Notes: generated by a model not told the origin, from the letters alone. 64,000 bases of DNA from an uncultured bacterium (GCA_938092135.1 CALLJL010000001.1:62001-126000); one strand, 5' to 3'. Numbered from the stretch's first letter, positions 1 to 10,310 are shown. Numbers and translations are program-made.

Positions 1-50
1 CCAGGAATAAGCCATCCGGCTAAAAAGCAGAGCCAAGCCTTCATTTTCAT
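1..50 (-). CDS. N-terminal fragment of a possible exported protein (cut by window edge)
   Basis: Read on the minus strand, an ATG at 50 opens a frame reading MKMKAWLCFLAGWLIPG, which runs off the window. Two lysines followed by a hydrophobic stretch look like the start of a signal peptide. It would be divergent from mutM, sharing the 64-base AT-rich spacer. No clear ribosome site is visible and only about 16 residues can be seen, so neither identity nor reality is secure. Confidence 0.35.
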   Translation of the reverse strand, partial: MKMKAWLCFLAGWLIP

Positions 51-77
51 GAGAAAAGCATAATAGACAAAAAATAA

Positions 78-105
78 TTTCAAATCAAGTTTTATTCTAT
101 ATAAT
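78..105 (+). promoter_or_regulatory. Candidate sigma70 promoter of mutM
   Basis: TTTCAA (78-83), a 16-base spacer and a perfect TATAAT (100-105) precede the mutM ATG at 114. The -10 box ends only 8 bases before the start codon and no Shine-Dalgarno is present, so the transcript may be leaderless or nearly so. The -35 match is partial. Confidence 0.55.
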
Positions 106-113
106 ATAAAACT

Positions 114-935
114 ATGCCTGAATTACCTGAAGCTGAAACAATCTGTCGGTCTTTAAGACCAAGAATAAAGGGAAAATTAATAACCGATATTAAACTTTTG
201 TGGCCGTCTCTTTTAAAAGGAAGTGGGGCTGAAGACCTTGAACGATGGAAAGAGGCGCGCCTGGTGCAAATCAGGCGGCGGGGTAAGATGATTCTCTTTG
301 ATTCCGATCGAGGCGAAACTATGCTCTTTCATCTAAAAATGACCGGCCAGCTTTATTTATGTTCAGAGAAAGAACCTTTGGACAAGCATATTCGGTTAAT
401 CCTTAGATTTGAAGATGGTAAACTTGAGCTCAGGTTTCGGGATCCAAGAAAATTTGGTTATATAAAAATTTTTGAGACATTAAAGGAAAGGGAAGTTCAG
501 CCGCTCGCCCAACTTGGCCCGGAACCTCTTGAACTCTCCCTTAGCGCTTTCTTAACTTTGTTCAAAAAACCTAAAGGAAAAATTAAACCCCTTTTGCTCC
601 GCCAAAATTTTATTGCCGGTCTTGGTAATATTTATAGCGATGAAATTCTTTATCGGGCAAGGATAAATCCTAAAAAACTGGTCCCATTTCTATCCAAGCC
701 AGAGTTGGTCCGTCTATATAAGGCGATGATTCATGTTCTTGGTGAAGCTATTAAGCTACGGGGAACCTCGGTGCGTAATTACCGGGATGGACTAGGTAAA
801 ATCGGCAGTTTTCAAAATCATCTCCGAGTTTATGGTCGGGAGGGCCTGCCCTGTTATCGTTGCCATCAGCCAATAAGGCGGGAAAAAATCGGGGGTCGAA
901 GTGCCTTTTTCTGTTCCCAATGTCAAACTCTTTAA
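114..935 (+). CDS. mutM: Formamidopyrimidine-DNA glycosylase (Fpg/MutM)
   Basis: Base-excision repair enzyme that removes 8-oxoguanine and other oxidised purines and nicks the abasic site. The 273-residue protein has the family length. It begins MPELPEAE, placing the catalytic proline and glutamates at the processed N-terminus, and has the beta-turn lysine in RRRGKMILF. It ends in the zinc finger CYRC...CSQC (about residues 246-270), with QNHLRVYGREG just before it. The start is fixed by the need for an N-terminal MPE. No ribosome site is seen; a -10 box sits directly upstream. It lies alone, ahead of an oxidative-stress gene group. The assignment is very secure. Confidence 0.97.
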   Translation: MPELPEAETICRSLRPRIKGKLITDIKLLWPSLLKGSGAEDLERWKEARLVQIRRRGKMILFDSDRGETMLFHLKMTGQLYLCSEKEPLDKHIRLILRFEDGKLELRFRDPRKFGYIKIFETLKEREVQPLAQLGPEPLELSLSAFLTLFKKPKGKIKPLLLRQNFIAGLGNIYSDEILYRARINPKKLVPFLSKPELVRLYKAMIHVLGEAIKLRGTSVRNYRDGLGKIGSFQNHLRVYGREGLPCYRCHQPIRREKIGGRSAFFCSQCQTL

Positions 936-952
936 ATGGAAAGTCTTTATGA

Positions 953-980
953 TTGACAACAAAAAGTGGTCGAATATAAT
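953..980 (+). promoter_or_regulatory. Sigma70-type promoter of the ferritin-like/rubredoxin genes
   Basis: TTGACA (953-958), a 16-base spacer and TATAAT (975-980) are both perfect boxes. The predicted start is near 987, which leaves a leader of about 90 bases before the ATG at 1077. The leader contains the inverted repeat at 1003-1022. Confidence 0.75.
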
Positions 981-1002
981 AGAAAACTGAAATATAATTA
1001 TG

Positions 1003-1022
1003 ATTTCTGTTTTAACAGAAAT
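1003..1022. promoter_or_regulatory. Inverted repeat in the leader of the ferritin-like gene
   Basis: ATTTCTGTT, two T, then AACAGAAAT is a perfect 9-bp inverted repeat. It lies just downstream of the predicted transcription start. It could be an operator or a leader hairpin. It does not match the PerR or Fur consensus as I know them. Confidence 0.4.
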
Positions 1023-1076
1023 GTTATATAAAAAAGAAATATTATTATTTCACAAATTTCAATAAAGGACTAAGAA

Positions 1077-1529
1077 ATGTCGAAAATGAATTGGCATCAA
1101 GCTATTGAAATCGCTATTAATCGAGAAATTGAGGCTGCTTCAACCTATCAGCGGCTCGCTGAAAGGGTTAAAGATCCTGCTGTAAAAGAGCTTTTAATTG
1201 ATTTGACCAAGGAGGAAGAGAAGCATAGAGAAAGGCTGGAAAATTTGGATTGGACAAGTATAAAAGAAGAAAGTTTACTAGAACCCCAAGATCTTGGTTT
1301 AACCGATAATCTCCTAGCTGAATCTCTTTCTCCTGAAATGGGGATTCAAGATCTTCTTATTAAGGCGGCCCAAAAAGAAAAGCAGGCCGCAACTTTCTAT
1401 GCCGCTCTAGCTATGGCGGCCAAATCGTCCCGTCTGAAAAGATTTTTTCGTTTTCTTGAAAAACAGGAAAAGTCACATAAACTCCGTCTTGAACTCGAAT
1501 ATGAGCGGCTTTTTCTGCCTGAAGACTGA
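1077..1529 (+). CDS. Rubrerythrin/ferritin-like di-iron protein, paralogue 1
   Basis: A 150-residue all-helical protein made of two related helical hairpins. The first carries [13 protein letters not shown] and EEEKHRERL, the second [11 protein letters not shown] and [14 protein letters not shown]. These are the E...ExxH pairs expected to hold a di-iron site as in rubrerythrin, but there is no rubredoxin domain on the same chain. Rubrerythrins reduce peroxide in anaerobes. A rubredoxin and a rubredoxin-reductase-like flavoprotein follow at once and could supply electrons. Two paralogues lie at 12229-12735 and 22622-23113. The exact substrate is inferred. Confidence 0.85.
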   Translation: MSKMNWHQAIEIAINREIEAASTYQRLAERVKDPAVKELLIDLTKEEEKHRERLENLDWTSIKEESLLEPQDLGLTDNLLAESLSPEMGIQDLLIKAAQKEKQAATFYAALAMAAKSSRLKRFFRFLEKQEKSHKLRLELEYERLFLPED

Positions 1530-1564
1530 TCAGGCAGTTTATAAAATTACAAGGAGGAAAGATT

Positions 1565-1735
1565 ATGGCTATGGAAAAATGGGAATGTACGGCCTGCGGG
1601 TATATTTATGATCCGGAAAAGGGCGATCCTGAGGGTGGAATAAGTCCTGGAACCCCCTTTGAATCATTGCCTGATGACTGGGTCTGTCCTCAATGCGGGG
1701 TAAGTAAGGACTTCTTCCAAAAAATGGAAAGTTAG
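1565..1735 (+). CDS. Rubredoxin
   Basis: A 56-residue protein with the two rubredoxin knuckles CTACGY and CPQCGV, the aromatic core (W6, Y13, Y15, W37, F49) and the spacing of classical rubredoxins. The single iron would be held by four cysteines and carry single electrons. An AAGGAGG ribosome site lies just upstream and the downstream reductase starts 9 bases after the stop. The context suggests that it shuttles electrons from the reductase at 1745-2956 to the ferritin-like protein at 1077-1529. Confidence 0.97.
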   Translation: MAMEKWECTACGYIYDPEKGDPEGGISPGTPFESLPDDWVCPQCGVSKDFFQKMES

Positions 1736-1744
1736 GAAATAGTT

Positions 1745-2956
1745 ATGAGAGTTCTTATAATTGGCAATGGCATCGCCGGCACCATGGCGGCCAAAACTTT
1801 GAGAGAACTAAACCAAGAAATCGAAATCTGTCTCTTCTCTGATGAAAGATATCCCTATTATCCCCGGCCCAATTTGATTGAATTTCTGGCCGGTCTGAGG
1901 CCACAGGAAAAAATATATGCCTTTCCTGAGGACTGGAACGTTCGACAAAAAATTGATGTTTTTTTGTCAAGCCCAGTAATAAGCGTGAATCCAGAGAAAA
2001 AAGAAGTGGAATTATATAATGGAAAAGAGGAAAAATACGATGTTCTTATCTTGGCCTCTGGCGCCAGAGCCTCTCGCCCCCCAATTAAAGGCATTGAGCG
2101 AAAGGGGGTCTTTACTTTAAGAACCCTTGATGATGCCCTAAGCATTCTTGATTATCTTAAAAACCATCATCAAACCGTGGTCATTGGCGGTGGCCTTTTA
2201 GGTTTGGAAATAGCTCGGGCTCTTAAAATTCGAGGAGCCGAAGTAACTGTAATTGAATTTTTTGACCGTTTACTTCCCCGACAGCTCGATGTCGCCGCAG
2301 CTTCTGTTTTGAAAAATCAGATTGAAGCCCTGGGGATTAAGGTTCTCCTCGGTCGGGAAACAGAAGAAATTTTTGGTGATCAGGAAGTTAAAGGGGTAAA
2401 AATTAAAGGTGGGGAAGTGGTTGAGGCCGACATGGTGCTTATCGCTGCTGGCATCAAACCCAATCTCGAGCTAGCTCAAAAGGCTGGTCTCAAGGTCAAT
2501 AAAGGGATTGTGGTGGATGATTATTTACGGACTAGTCATCAAGAAATTTTTGCCGTCGGTGATGTGATTGAGCATCGAGGTCGCCTCTATGGAATCATTC
2601 CAGCTGCCTTTGATCAGGCCAGAGCAGCTGCTTATAACATTCTTGGTCAGCCCAAACCTTATGAAGGAACAATTCCTTCAAACTCTCTTAAAGTAATGGG
2701 TATTGCCTTAACCTCAGCCGGTTTGATTCAAGGAGAAGGAGAAGATTTTGAGGAATTAAGACGAGTTGATGAGGAAAAAGGTATTTATAAGAAAATTGTT
2801 TTGAAGAAGGGAAGAATCGTCGGAGCTATCTGGATGGGAACAAAAAAGGGAGTTAACGAAATTCTTCGAGCTATCAATGTCCAAAGGGATATGACTCCCT
2901 GGAAAGAAGCTTTACTCGAGGAAGATTTCGATTTCTCCGCTATTAACGGAAGCTAA
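1745..2956 (+). CDS. FAD/NAD(P)-dependent rubredoxin reductase-like oxidoreductase
   Basis: The 403-residue protein has the pyridine-nucleotide-disulphide-reductase fold. It shows an N-terminal FAD dinucleotide motif (VLIIGNGIAGTMAA), an NAD(P) motif (VVIGGGLLGLEIA, about residue 145) and the FAD-binding IFAVGDV near residue 270. It resembles NAD(P)H:rubredoxin reductases and the flavoprotein part of nitrite reductases. It lacks a CxxxxC disulphide at the FAD site, which argues against thioredoxin or dihydrolipoamide reductase. It follows rubredoxin by 9 bases, so NADH to rubredoxin to di-iron protein is the likely electron path. A coenzyme-A disulphide reductase role is less likely because the expected single active-site Cys is not seen. 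Confidence 0.85.
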   Translation: MRVLIIGNGIAGTMAAKTLRELNQEIEICLFSDERYPYYPRPNLIEFLAGLRPQEKIYAFPEDWNVRQKIDVFLSSPVISVNPEKKEVELYNGKEEKYDVLILASGARASRPPIKGIERKGVFTLRTLDDALSILDYLKNHHQTVVIGGGLLGLEIARALKIRGAEVTVIEFFDRLLPRQLDVAAASVLKNQIEALGIKVLLGRETEEIFGDQEVKGVKIKGGEVVEADMVLIAAGIKPNLELAQKAGLKVNKGIVVDDYLRTSHQEIFAVGDVIEHRGRLYGIIPAAFDQARAAAYNILGQPKPYEGTIPSNSLKVMGIALTSAGLIQGEGEDFEELRRVDEEKGIYKKIVLKKGRIVGAIWMGTKKGVNEILRAINVQRDMTPWKEALLEEDFDFSAINGS

Positions 2957-4674
<1,718 letters not shown>

Positions 4675-4715
4675 AGAATTATTTATCATAAAAAAGACTT
4701 AATTAATAAAGGTGA

Positions 4716-4744
4716 TTGACAAATTTTTGGCAGAGCAGTTAAAT
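4716..4744 (+). promoter_or_regulatory. Candidate promoter of the desulforedoxin-like gene
   Basis: TTGACA (4716-4721), a 17-base spacer and TTAAAT (4739-4744) lie 35 bases before the ATG at 4779. A strong GGAGG ribosome site lies between. Confidence 0.6.
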
Positions 4745-4778
4745 GTAAAGTAAAATTTGAATAAAGAAAGGAGGAAAT

Positions 4779-4952
4779 ATGGTTAATAAAGGAACAAAAC
4801 AGGTTAAGGCAAAAAACAAGAAGGGGACAACCTATGAATGCCGTGTCTGTGGTTATCGAATTATCGTCGATGAAGGCTGTGGCTGTGCCGAGGAACATGT
4901 CTTTGTCTGTTGCGGCCAGCCTATGAAAAAGAAAAGAACCGTAGCTAAATAG
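4779..4952 (+). CDS. Desulforedoxin-like small iron protein
   Basis: A 57-residue protein with a lysine-rich start and the pattern YECRVCGYR...FVCCGQPM. The CxxC plus vicinal CC followed by GxxM is the signature of desulforedoxin and of the N-terminal Fe(SCys)4 domain of desulfoferrodoxin. An extra CGC insert (DEGCGCAEE) sits between the two knuckles and lengthens the loop compared with classical desulforedoxin. No neelaredoxin (superoxide reductase) domain is attached. It has its own promoter and a GGAGG ribosome site. A role in single-electron transfer or superoxide defence is likely but not shown. Confidence 0.8.
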   Translation: MVNKGTKQVKAKNKKGTTYECRVCGYRIIVDEGCGCAEEHVFVCCGQPMKKKRTVAK

Positions 4953-5202
4953 AGCTGGAAACGGAAGCTAATTGTCTTTAAAAGAAAAGGGGCCGAAAAA
5001 TAAAGTTCAACAAAAACAGAAATTGAATGATTAAATCAAAATGATCTGCTTCAGAGGAAAACAAAAATAAGGAAATGAAAGATTCAAAAAAATATAAAAA
5101 AAGAATAAGTCCCATCGGGAAAAGCAAGAGAGGGGGATTTAAAATTTTAAATTCAGAGAAAGTAGACCTTGCTGGCTTTAAGTTAATTTTAGTTCGATTG
5201 AT

Positions 5203-6012
5203 ATGACCCAAGGTCAAAAAAAATCCCAGGAAGTTGAAACCCAATCTTTTCTTAAATTTTTGGGGACTGCCGGTGCCCGCTTCGTCGTGGCCCGTCAATT
5301 ACGGTCATCGGCCGGTTTATATCTTGAAGCTATGGGGAAAAAGGTTATCATTGACCCAGGACCTGGGACACTGGTTAGACTTAATGCAGCCAAACCCAGA
5401 ATTGATGTGGAAAGAATTGATGCTCTTATTCTTACCCATGGACATATAGATCATGCCAACGACGCTAATATCCTCATTGATGCCCTGACTCAGGGTGGAC
5501 TTAAAAGAAGAGGCTGGCTTTTTGCTCCCCGGGAATGTTTGGAGGGAGAAAAGGCCGTTATTTTTAATTATTTAAAGGGATATCTGGAAAAAATTGTTTC
5601 CCTTGAGCCGGAAACAGAATACAATTTTGGGTCGCTTCGATGGCGCACCTCCCATCGTCATCAGCATCCCGTTGAAACTTATGGTTTAATTTTCGATATT
5701 AAGGGGAAAAAACTGGCCATAGTGGCTGATACCAAATTTTTTCCGGCACTTGTTGATAGCTACCGCCAAGCTTATTGGCTCATTTTGAATGTTGTCCGGG
5801 ATTCACCCTTTGAAGATCCTTTGATTCAACATTTGGTTCTTGACGATGCCCGACTGCTAATAAAAGAGATCAAGCCCAGAATGGCCATTTTAACCCATTT
5901 TGGTTTGACAATGCTTCGGGCCAAGCCCTGGGAATTGGCCAGAAAGCTTGAGGATGAACTGGGTATAGAAGTAGTTGCGGCCACTGATGGCTATACTTTA
6001 ATTCTTGAATAA
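5203..6012 (+). CDS. Metallo-beta-lactamase-fold hydrolase
   Basis: A 269-residue protein of the MBL superfamily. The zinc motif THGHIDHAND (about residues 85-94) follows the strand VIIDPGPGTLVRL. Further metal ligands are likely in AIVADTKFF and LTHFG. The sequence FLGTAGARFVVARQLRSSAGLYLE at the start resembles RNase Z/PhnP-like members (FLGTGGAR...SS). The specific substrate is unknown. The ATG at 5203 lacks a good ribosome site. It sits alone between the desulforedoxin and the 2-oxoacid oxidoreductase genes. Confidence 0.8.
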   Translation: MTQGQKKSQEVETQSFLKFLGTAGARFVVARQLRSSAGLYLEAMGKKVIIDPGPGTLVRLNAAKPRIDVERIDALILTHGHIDHANDANILIDALTQGGLKRRGWLFAPRECLEGEKAVIFNYLKGYLEKIVSLEPETEYNFGSLRWRTSHRHQHPVETYGLIFDIKGKKLAIVADTKFFPALVDSYRQAYWLILNVVRDSPFEDPLIQHLVLDDARLLIKEIKPRMAILTHFGLTMLRAKPWELARKLEDELGIEVVAATDGYTLILE

Positions 6013-6039
6013 ATTAGATTATTATTTCGATAGATTTAC

Positions 6040-6067
6040 TTGACTATTTTATTTTTTTAATTATAAT
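6040..6067 (+). promoter_or_regulatory. Promoter of the 2-oxoacid oxidoreductase operon
   Basis: TTGACT (6040-6045), a 16-base spacer and TATAAT (6062-6067) predict a start near 6074 and a leader of about 80 bases before the TTG start at 6155. Confidence 0.65.
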
Positions 6068-6154
6068 ATTTTCTGTAAAGCTAATGCCTAAAAAGGCTAA
6101 GGCTTTGGAGTAAGTAAAGTTTTTTATAAGGAAATTAATTTAGGTAGGTAAACA

Positions 6155-7933
6155 TTGACTAAGGAAGGGGGAAAAAGGCAGGCGACCGGCGATATATCGA
6201 TTTTAATCGGCGGCAAAGCGGGGGATGGAGTTCTTTTTACGGGAAATATCCTGGCCAGATTGCTTAAAAGATATGGCTGGTGGGCTGTAACCTATCGTGA
6301 TTTTCCCTCGAATATTAGGGGAGAACCTACTCGTTATTTTGTCCGCGCTTCCCAGGAAAGAATTGAAAATCGTCGGGAAAGGGTTGATCTTCTTCTGGCT
6401 TTTGACTGTGAGGCGTTAGTCAGACATATGCCTGCTTTGAATAGTGGGGCAGTTATTCTCTGTGACGGGGCTGATGCAGCCATTCTGTCTCACTCTCTAA
6501 GTTCTGAGATTTCTTCCTTTGCTCTTCCCTTACGGCAACCTGCCCGGGAAAAGTTTGGCCATGAAATATATAAAAATATGATGGCCATCGGCGCACTTGG
6601 CTATCTTCTCGGCCTGGAGATAAGACCCGTTGAGGATATGGTTCGAGATCTTTTCCTGGAGAGAAAGGGTGAGGCAGTAGTAGAAGCCAATTTGAGGGCT
6701 GTCCGCTTGGGATATGAACTTGCGCAAAAGGGAATTCCCCAAGAAAAGCGATGGTTTTTGCCTCGTTTTCCTCATGATTCAAAAATAATTCTCATGGGCG
6801 ATGAGGCTATTGCCCTTGGCGCTCTGGCCGCTGGCTGTCGCTTTTTTGCCGCCTATCCTATCTGTCCAGCCTCAGAGATCTGGCAGTGGTTAACTCCAAG
6901 AATAAAAGATTTTGGCGGCGTGGTTATTCAGGTGGAGGATGAGCTTGCCGCGCTGAATATGGTTATAGGAGCTGCCTTTGCTGGCGCTCGGGCGATGACT
7001 TCCACTTCTGGACCTGGAGCTTCCCTGATGATGGAAGCCTTCAGTCTTGCCGGTATGGCCGAGGTTCCCGTGGTCATAGCTCATGTCCAAAGGGTTGGCC
7101 CATCAACTGGTATGCCTACTAAAACCCAGCAGGGTGATCTTTTACAATGGATTTTTGGCTCCCACGGTGAATTTCCTCGGATTGTTTTGGCCCCAGGTAA
7201 TCTGGAAGAATGTTTTCATTTTACCATCGACGCTTTTAATTTAGCTGAGAAATTTCAGGGGCCAGTGGTTATCTTGATTGATCTTGACCTCGGACAGAAT
7301 TTAAGAACCGCCGAATTTCCCTTAGCCGAAGGTTGGACAATCGATAGAGGAAAGTTATTATCCCCAGCCGAACTTTTAAAAATCAAACCTTACAAACGCT
7401 ATGAGATCACAGACGATGGTATTTCGCCAAGGGTTATCCCTGGAACTCCAGAAGGAATTCATCTTGTTGAAAGCGTCGAGCATGGGGAAGATGGTCTGCG
7501 GAGCGAGGATCCCGACATAAGAGAGAAGATGATGGGCAAAAGGATGCGCAAGCTTAAGGCCATTGCCCCTGACCTTCCACCGCCAACTCTTTTCGGTTTT
7601 CCTGAAGCTGAAACCGCGGTCATTGCCGTAGGTTCAACAAGAGGCCCCATTCTTGAGGCCATGAAGTATATGGAAAAAGAGGGAAAACCTATCAAGTTTC
7701 TTCAATTGAGAACCCTTTGGCCATTCCCAGCTGAAGTAGTGAGTCGCTTTCTGCAAAAAGCGCGGCATCTTGTGGTCATTGAGAATAATTTTACTGGGCA
7801 GCTTTTAGCCTTGATAAAAAGCCAGGTAATTTTCGATCCGGCCTTAAAAGTTGAAGGACTGAGGAAGTTTTCACCTGATAATTTCACTCCCGATGAGATT
7901 TTCAGGGGGTTAAAAGAAATATGCCAGCAATAA
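6155..7933 (+). CDS. 2-oxoacid:acceptor oxidoreductase, fused gamma-alpha subunit
   Basis: Anaerobic enzyme subunit that, with the next gene, oxidatively decarboxylates a 2-oxoacid (2-oxoglutarate or a branched-chain or aryl oxoacid) to its CoA ester with reduction of ferredoxin. Residues 1-190 are the gamma domain (GGKAGDGVLFTGNILARLLKRYG). Residues from about 205 are the alpha (pyrimidine-binding) domain with AAYPICPASEI, VEDELAALNMVIGAAFAGARAMTSTSGPG and PTKTQQGDLLQ. This gamma-alpha order is typical of KorA-type fusions. The frame opens with TTG; GGTAGG about 8 bases upstream may serve as ribosome site. It overlaps the beta-subunit gene by 13 bases. The substrate cannot be read from sequence. 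Confidence 0.92.
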   Translation: MTKEGGKRQATGDISILIGGKAGDGVLFTGNILARLLKRYGWWAVTYRDFPSNIRGEPTRYFVRASQERIENRRERVDLLLAFDCEALVRHMPALNSGAVILCDGADAAILSHSLSSEISSFALPLRQPAREKFGHEIYKNMMAIGALGYLLGLEIRPVEDMVRDLFLERKGEAVVEANLRAVRLGYELAQKGIPQEKRWFLPRFPHDSKIILMGDEAIALGALAAGCRFFAAYPICPASEIWQWLTPRIKDFGGVVIQVEDELAALNMVIGAAFAGARAMTSTSGPGASLMMEAFSLAGMAEVPVVIAHVQRVGPSTGMPTKTQQGDLLQWIFGSHGEFPRIVLAPGNLEECFHFTIDAFNLAEKFQGPVVILIDLDLGQNLRTAEFPLAEGWTIDRGKLLSPAELLKIKPYKRYEITDDGISPRVIPGTPEGIHLVESVEHGEDGLRSEDPDIREKMMGKRMRKLKAIAPDLPPPTLFGFPEAETAVIAVGSTRGPILEAMKYMEKEGKPIKFLQLRTLWPFPAEVVSRFLQKARHLVVIENNFTGQLLALIKSQVIFDPALKVEGLRKFSPDNFTPDEIFRGLKEICQQ

Positions 7934-8787
7934 AAAATAAGGATTCTTTTTCCCGGAAGCCACCCACCTGGTGCCCTGGCTGTGGCCTCTACGGTATTCT
8001 CGAAGCCATGAAAAGAGCCGCCGTTTCCCTTCAACTTGATCCTGCTTCTATGGTCATTGTCACCGGTATTGGTTGTCATGGTCGTTTTCCCAATTATTTT
8101 TTGAGTTATGGTTTTCATGGTTTGCATGGGCGCGTCGTGCCTGTAGCCAGTGGTATTAAGCTTGTTAATCCAGAGCTAAAAGTAATTGGTTTGAGCGGCG
8201 ATGGCGATGCCTATTCCATTGGTCTCAATCATCTTCTTCATGCGGCTCGACGTAATCTAAGTTTGCTAATCCTTGTAGTTAATAATCGGGTTTTTGCTCT
8301 TACTCAAGGTCAAGCTTCACCCACCAGCCCCCGCGGTTTTATTTCGATTTCTACCCCCCAGGGGAAAGTGGAGCCCCCTTTAGATGGGCTAAAGTTAGCG
8401 TTAGGGGCAGGGGCAACTTTTATTGCTCGAGGATTCTCCGGCGAGGTGGATCATCTGGCTTTTCTCATAGAAAGGGGATTGAATCATCGAGGCTTTGCCC
8501 TTATTGATGTCCTGAGCCCTTGTGTTACATATAATAAAATTAATACCTATGATTGGTATAAGAAACATATTGAAATTTTAAATCAGCATAAAAGCATGCC
8601 TGAGGATTTAAACCAAGCCTGGAGTTGGCTTAATCGAGAAGATAAATTTATTTTGGGCGTGCTTTATTCAGCGACAAGAGAAACCCTTGAAGAGATGATT
8701 TTACCTGATAAAAGGAAGACCATTGCCGGGCTTGAGCTCAGACCTGAGGTGGAAAAGGTGATGGCCCTAATGGAAAAATTCAAATGA
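7921..8787 (+). CDS. 2-oxoacid:acceptor oxidoreductase, TPP-binding beta subunit
   Basis: The 288-residue partner of the preceding gene. It has CPGCGLYGILEAM at the N-terminus, GIGCHGRFPNY, and the thiamine pyrophosphate motif GLSGDGDAYSIGLNHLLHAARRN followed by VVNNRVFALTQGQASPT. The SPCVTYNKINTYDWYKK segment near residue 200 is typical of KorB/VorB-type beta subunits. Start and stop overlap with the alpha gene indicates translational coupling. No delta ferredoxin subunit is encoded here, as is common for two-gene Kor enzymes. Confidence 0.93.
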   Translation: MPAIKNKDSFSRKPPTWCPGCGLYGILEAMKRAAVSLQLDPASMVIVTGIGCHGRFPNYFLSYGFHGLHGRVVPVASGIKLVNPELKVIGLSGDGDAYSIGLNHLLHAARRNLSLLILVVNNRVFALTQGQASPTSPRGFISISTPQGKVEPPLDGLKLALGAGATFIARGFSGEVDHLAFLIERGLNHRGFALIDVLSPCVTYNKINTYDWYKKHIEILNQHKSMPEDLNQAWSWLNREDKFILGVLYSATRETLEEMILPDKRKTIAGLELRPEVEKVMALMEKFK

Positions 8788-8871
8788 TAGGTATATATTA
8801 TATTTTAATTCAAATGAAAAAGGCTTTTGGCCAGCTCATTTGAGAAAGATTCATTTTTAAGGAGAAAAAAC

Positions 8872-9090
8872 ATGAGAGAAAAAGTCGAAGAGGCTTTGAA
8901 CAAAATTCGACCGGCTTTGCAGCGGGATGGTGGCGACGTTGAGCTTATTGATGTCGAAGGGGATGTGGTTAAAATAAGGCTTACTGGCGCCTGTGGAGGC
9001 TGCCCTTTGAGCCAAATGACTTTGAAGATGGGAATTGAAAGAATCTTGAAGAAAGAAATTCCAGAGATAAAAGAAGTGGTGGCCATTTAA
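8872..9090 (+). CDS. NifU C-terminal domain (Nfu) iron-sulfur carrier
   Basis: A 72-residue protein consisting only of the Nfu domain: EEALNKIRPALQRDGGDVELIDVEGDVVKIRLTGACGGCPLSQMTLKMGIE. The CGGC pair binds a 4Fe-4S cluster shared by a dimer for delivery to apo-proteins. The ATG at 8872 with AAGGAG 9-10 bases upstream is preferred over a longer in-frame extension. It leads a sulfur/Fe-S block with the desulfurase homologue, the scaffold and TusA. Confidence 0.93.
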   Translation: MREKVEEALNKIRPALQRDGGDVELIDVEGDVVKIRLTGACGGCPLSQMTLKMGIERILKKEIPEIKEVVAI

Positions 9091-9128
9091 TATGTTTATG
9101 GCAAGTAGTTTAAGTATGGTTCAAAAAA

Positions 9129-10310
9129 ATGAAAAGAATTTATCTTGACCATATTGCCTGTACACCTTTACGCTCTGAAGTCCTTGAGGCCATGTTGCCC
9201 TATCTCCAAGATCGATTCGGCAATGCTCAGAGCTTGCACCAAGAAGGGCAACAGGCAGCGCAAGCTCTTGAAGAAGCCAGGGAGAAGGTGGCTGAGTTAA
9301 TTGGAGCTCAGCCAGCCGAAATTTATTTTACTTCATCAGGTTCGGAGGCCAATAATTTTGCTATAAAGGGATTGGCCCTGGCCCAAAAGGATAAAGGGCG
9401 CCATCTTATAGTTTCGGCTATTGAACATCAGTCAGTGCTTCATTCGGCCAAATTTCTTGAAAGGCTTGGTTTTGAAGTTACCCAAGTGCCCGTTGATCGC
9501 TTTGGCCAAGTAGATCCTGAAGATGTTCGGAAGGCCATCCGGCGCGACACTGTTGTTGTCTCCATTATGTTGGCTAATTCAGAGGTTGGAACAATCGAAC
9601 CGATAAAAGATATAGCTCAGATATGCCAGGAAAAAGATATTCCCCTTCATACCGATGCTGTGGCCGCTGCGGGCAATATTCCCATTGATGTCAAAGAATT
9701 AGGGGTCGATGCCCTAAGTCTAGCTGGCCATCAATTTTATGGACCAAAGGGGGCAGCGGCTCTTTATGTAAAAAGAGGGACAAGAATTTTGCCCCTGATC
9801 GATGGGGGTATTCAGGAAGGAGGCCGGCGCGCAGGCACCGAAGATGTGGCGGCCATTGTGGGGCTTGGAAAGGCAGCCGAGATCGCCCGCCGAGAGATGG
9901 CTGTCTGGGCAGAGAACCTGCGCCCCCTTCGAGATTATCTTCTTCAGGAGATGCCTCGAAGAATTCCTCACGTTATTGTTACTGGCCATCCTGAAAATCG
10001 TCTTCCCTATCATGCCAGCTTCTGTGTGGAATTTATTGAAGGGGAAGCGATGCTGCTTAATCTCGATTTAAAGGGTTTTGCGGCCTCGAGTGGCTCCGCC
10101 TGCACCTCCCGAGCCCTTAAGGCTTCCCATGTTCTTTTGGCCATGGGATTGGACCACGCGACAGCCCAGGGTTCCATTGTTTTTAGTTTAATCAATGGCC
10201 TCAGCCGCGAAGATATTGACCTGCTTCTTGAAGTCTTTCCACCAATTGTGGATAGATTAAGAAAGATGTCTCCTCTCTATACCCAATTTCTGGAGGGTAA
10301 AAAGTCATGA
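9129..10310 (+). CDS. NifS/IscS-type cysteine desulfurase homologue lacking the PLP lysine
   Basis: A 393-residue class V aminotransferase-fold protein. It aligns over its length with NifS/IscS: IYLDHIACTPLRSEVLEAM at the start, TSSGSEANNFAIKGLA, the PLP-stacking EHQSVL, NSEVGTIEPI, HTDAVAAAG, and the sulfur-carrying cysteine loop SSGSACTSRALKASHVLLAMG near residues 320-340. The residue that normally forms the Schiff base (GHK in GHKxxGPKG) is glutamine here: LAGHQFYGPKGAAALYV, codon CAA at about 9733. The rest of the active site is intact, so it is not a decayed gene. It overlaps the scaffold gene by 4 bases. No good ribosome site is seen. Whether it is catalytic is open. Confidence 0.9.
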   Translation: MKRIYLDHIACTPLRSEVLEAMLPYLQDRFGNAQSLHQEGQQAAQALEEAREKVAELIGAQPAEIYFTSSGSEANNFAIKGLALAQKDKGRHLIVSAIEHQSVLHSAKFLERLGFEVTQVPVDRFGQVDPEDVRKAIRRDTVVVSIMLANSEVGTIEPIKDIAQICQEKDIPLHTDAVAAAGNIPIDVKELGVDALSLAGHQFYGPKGAAALYVKRGTRILPLIDGGIQEGGRRAGTEDVAAIVGLGKAAEIARREMAVWAENLRPLRDYLLQEMPRRIPHVIVTGHPENRLPYHASFCVEFIEGEAMLLNLDLKGFAASSGSACTSRALKASHVLLAMGLDHATAQGSIVFSLINGLSREDIDLLLEVFPPIVDRLRKMSPLYTQFLEGKKS

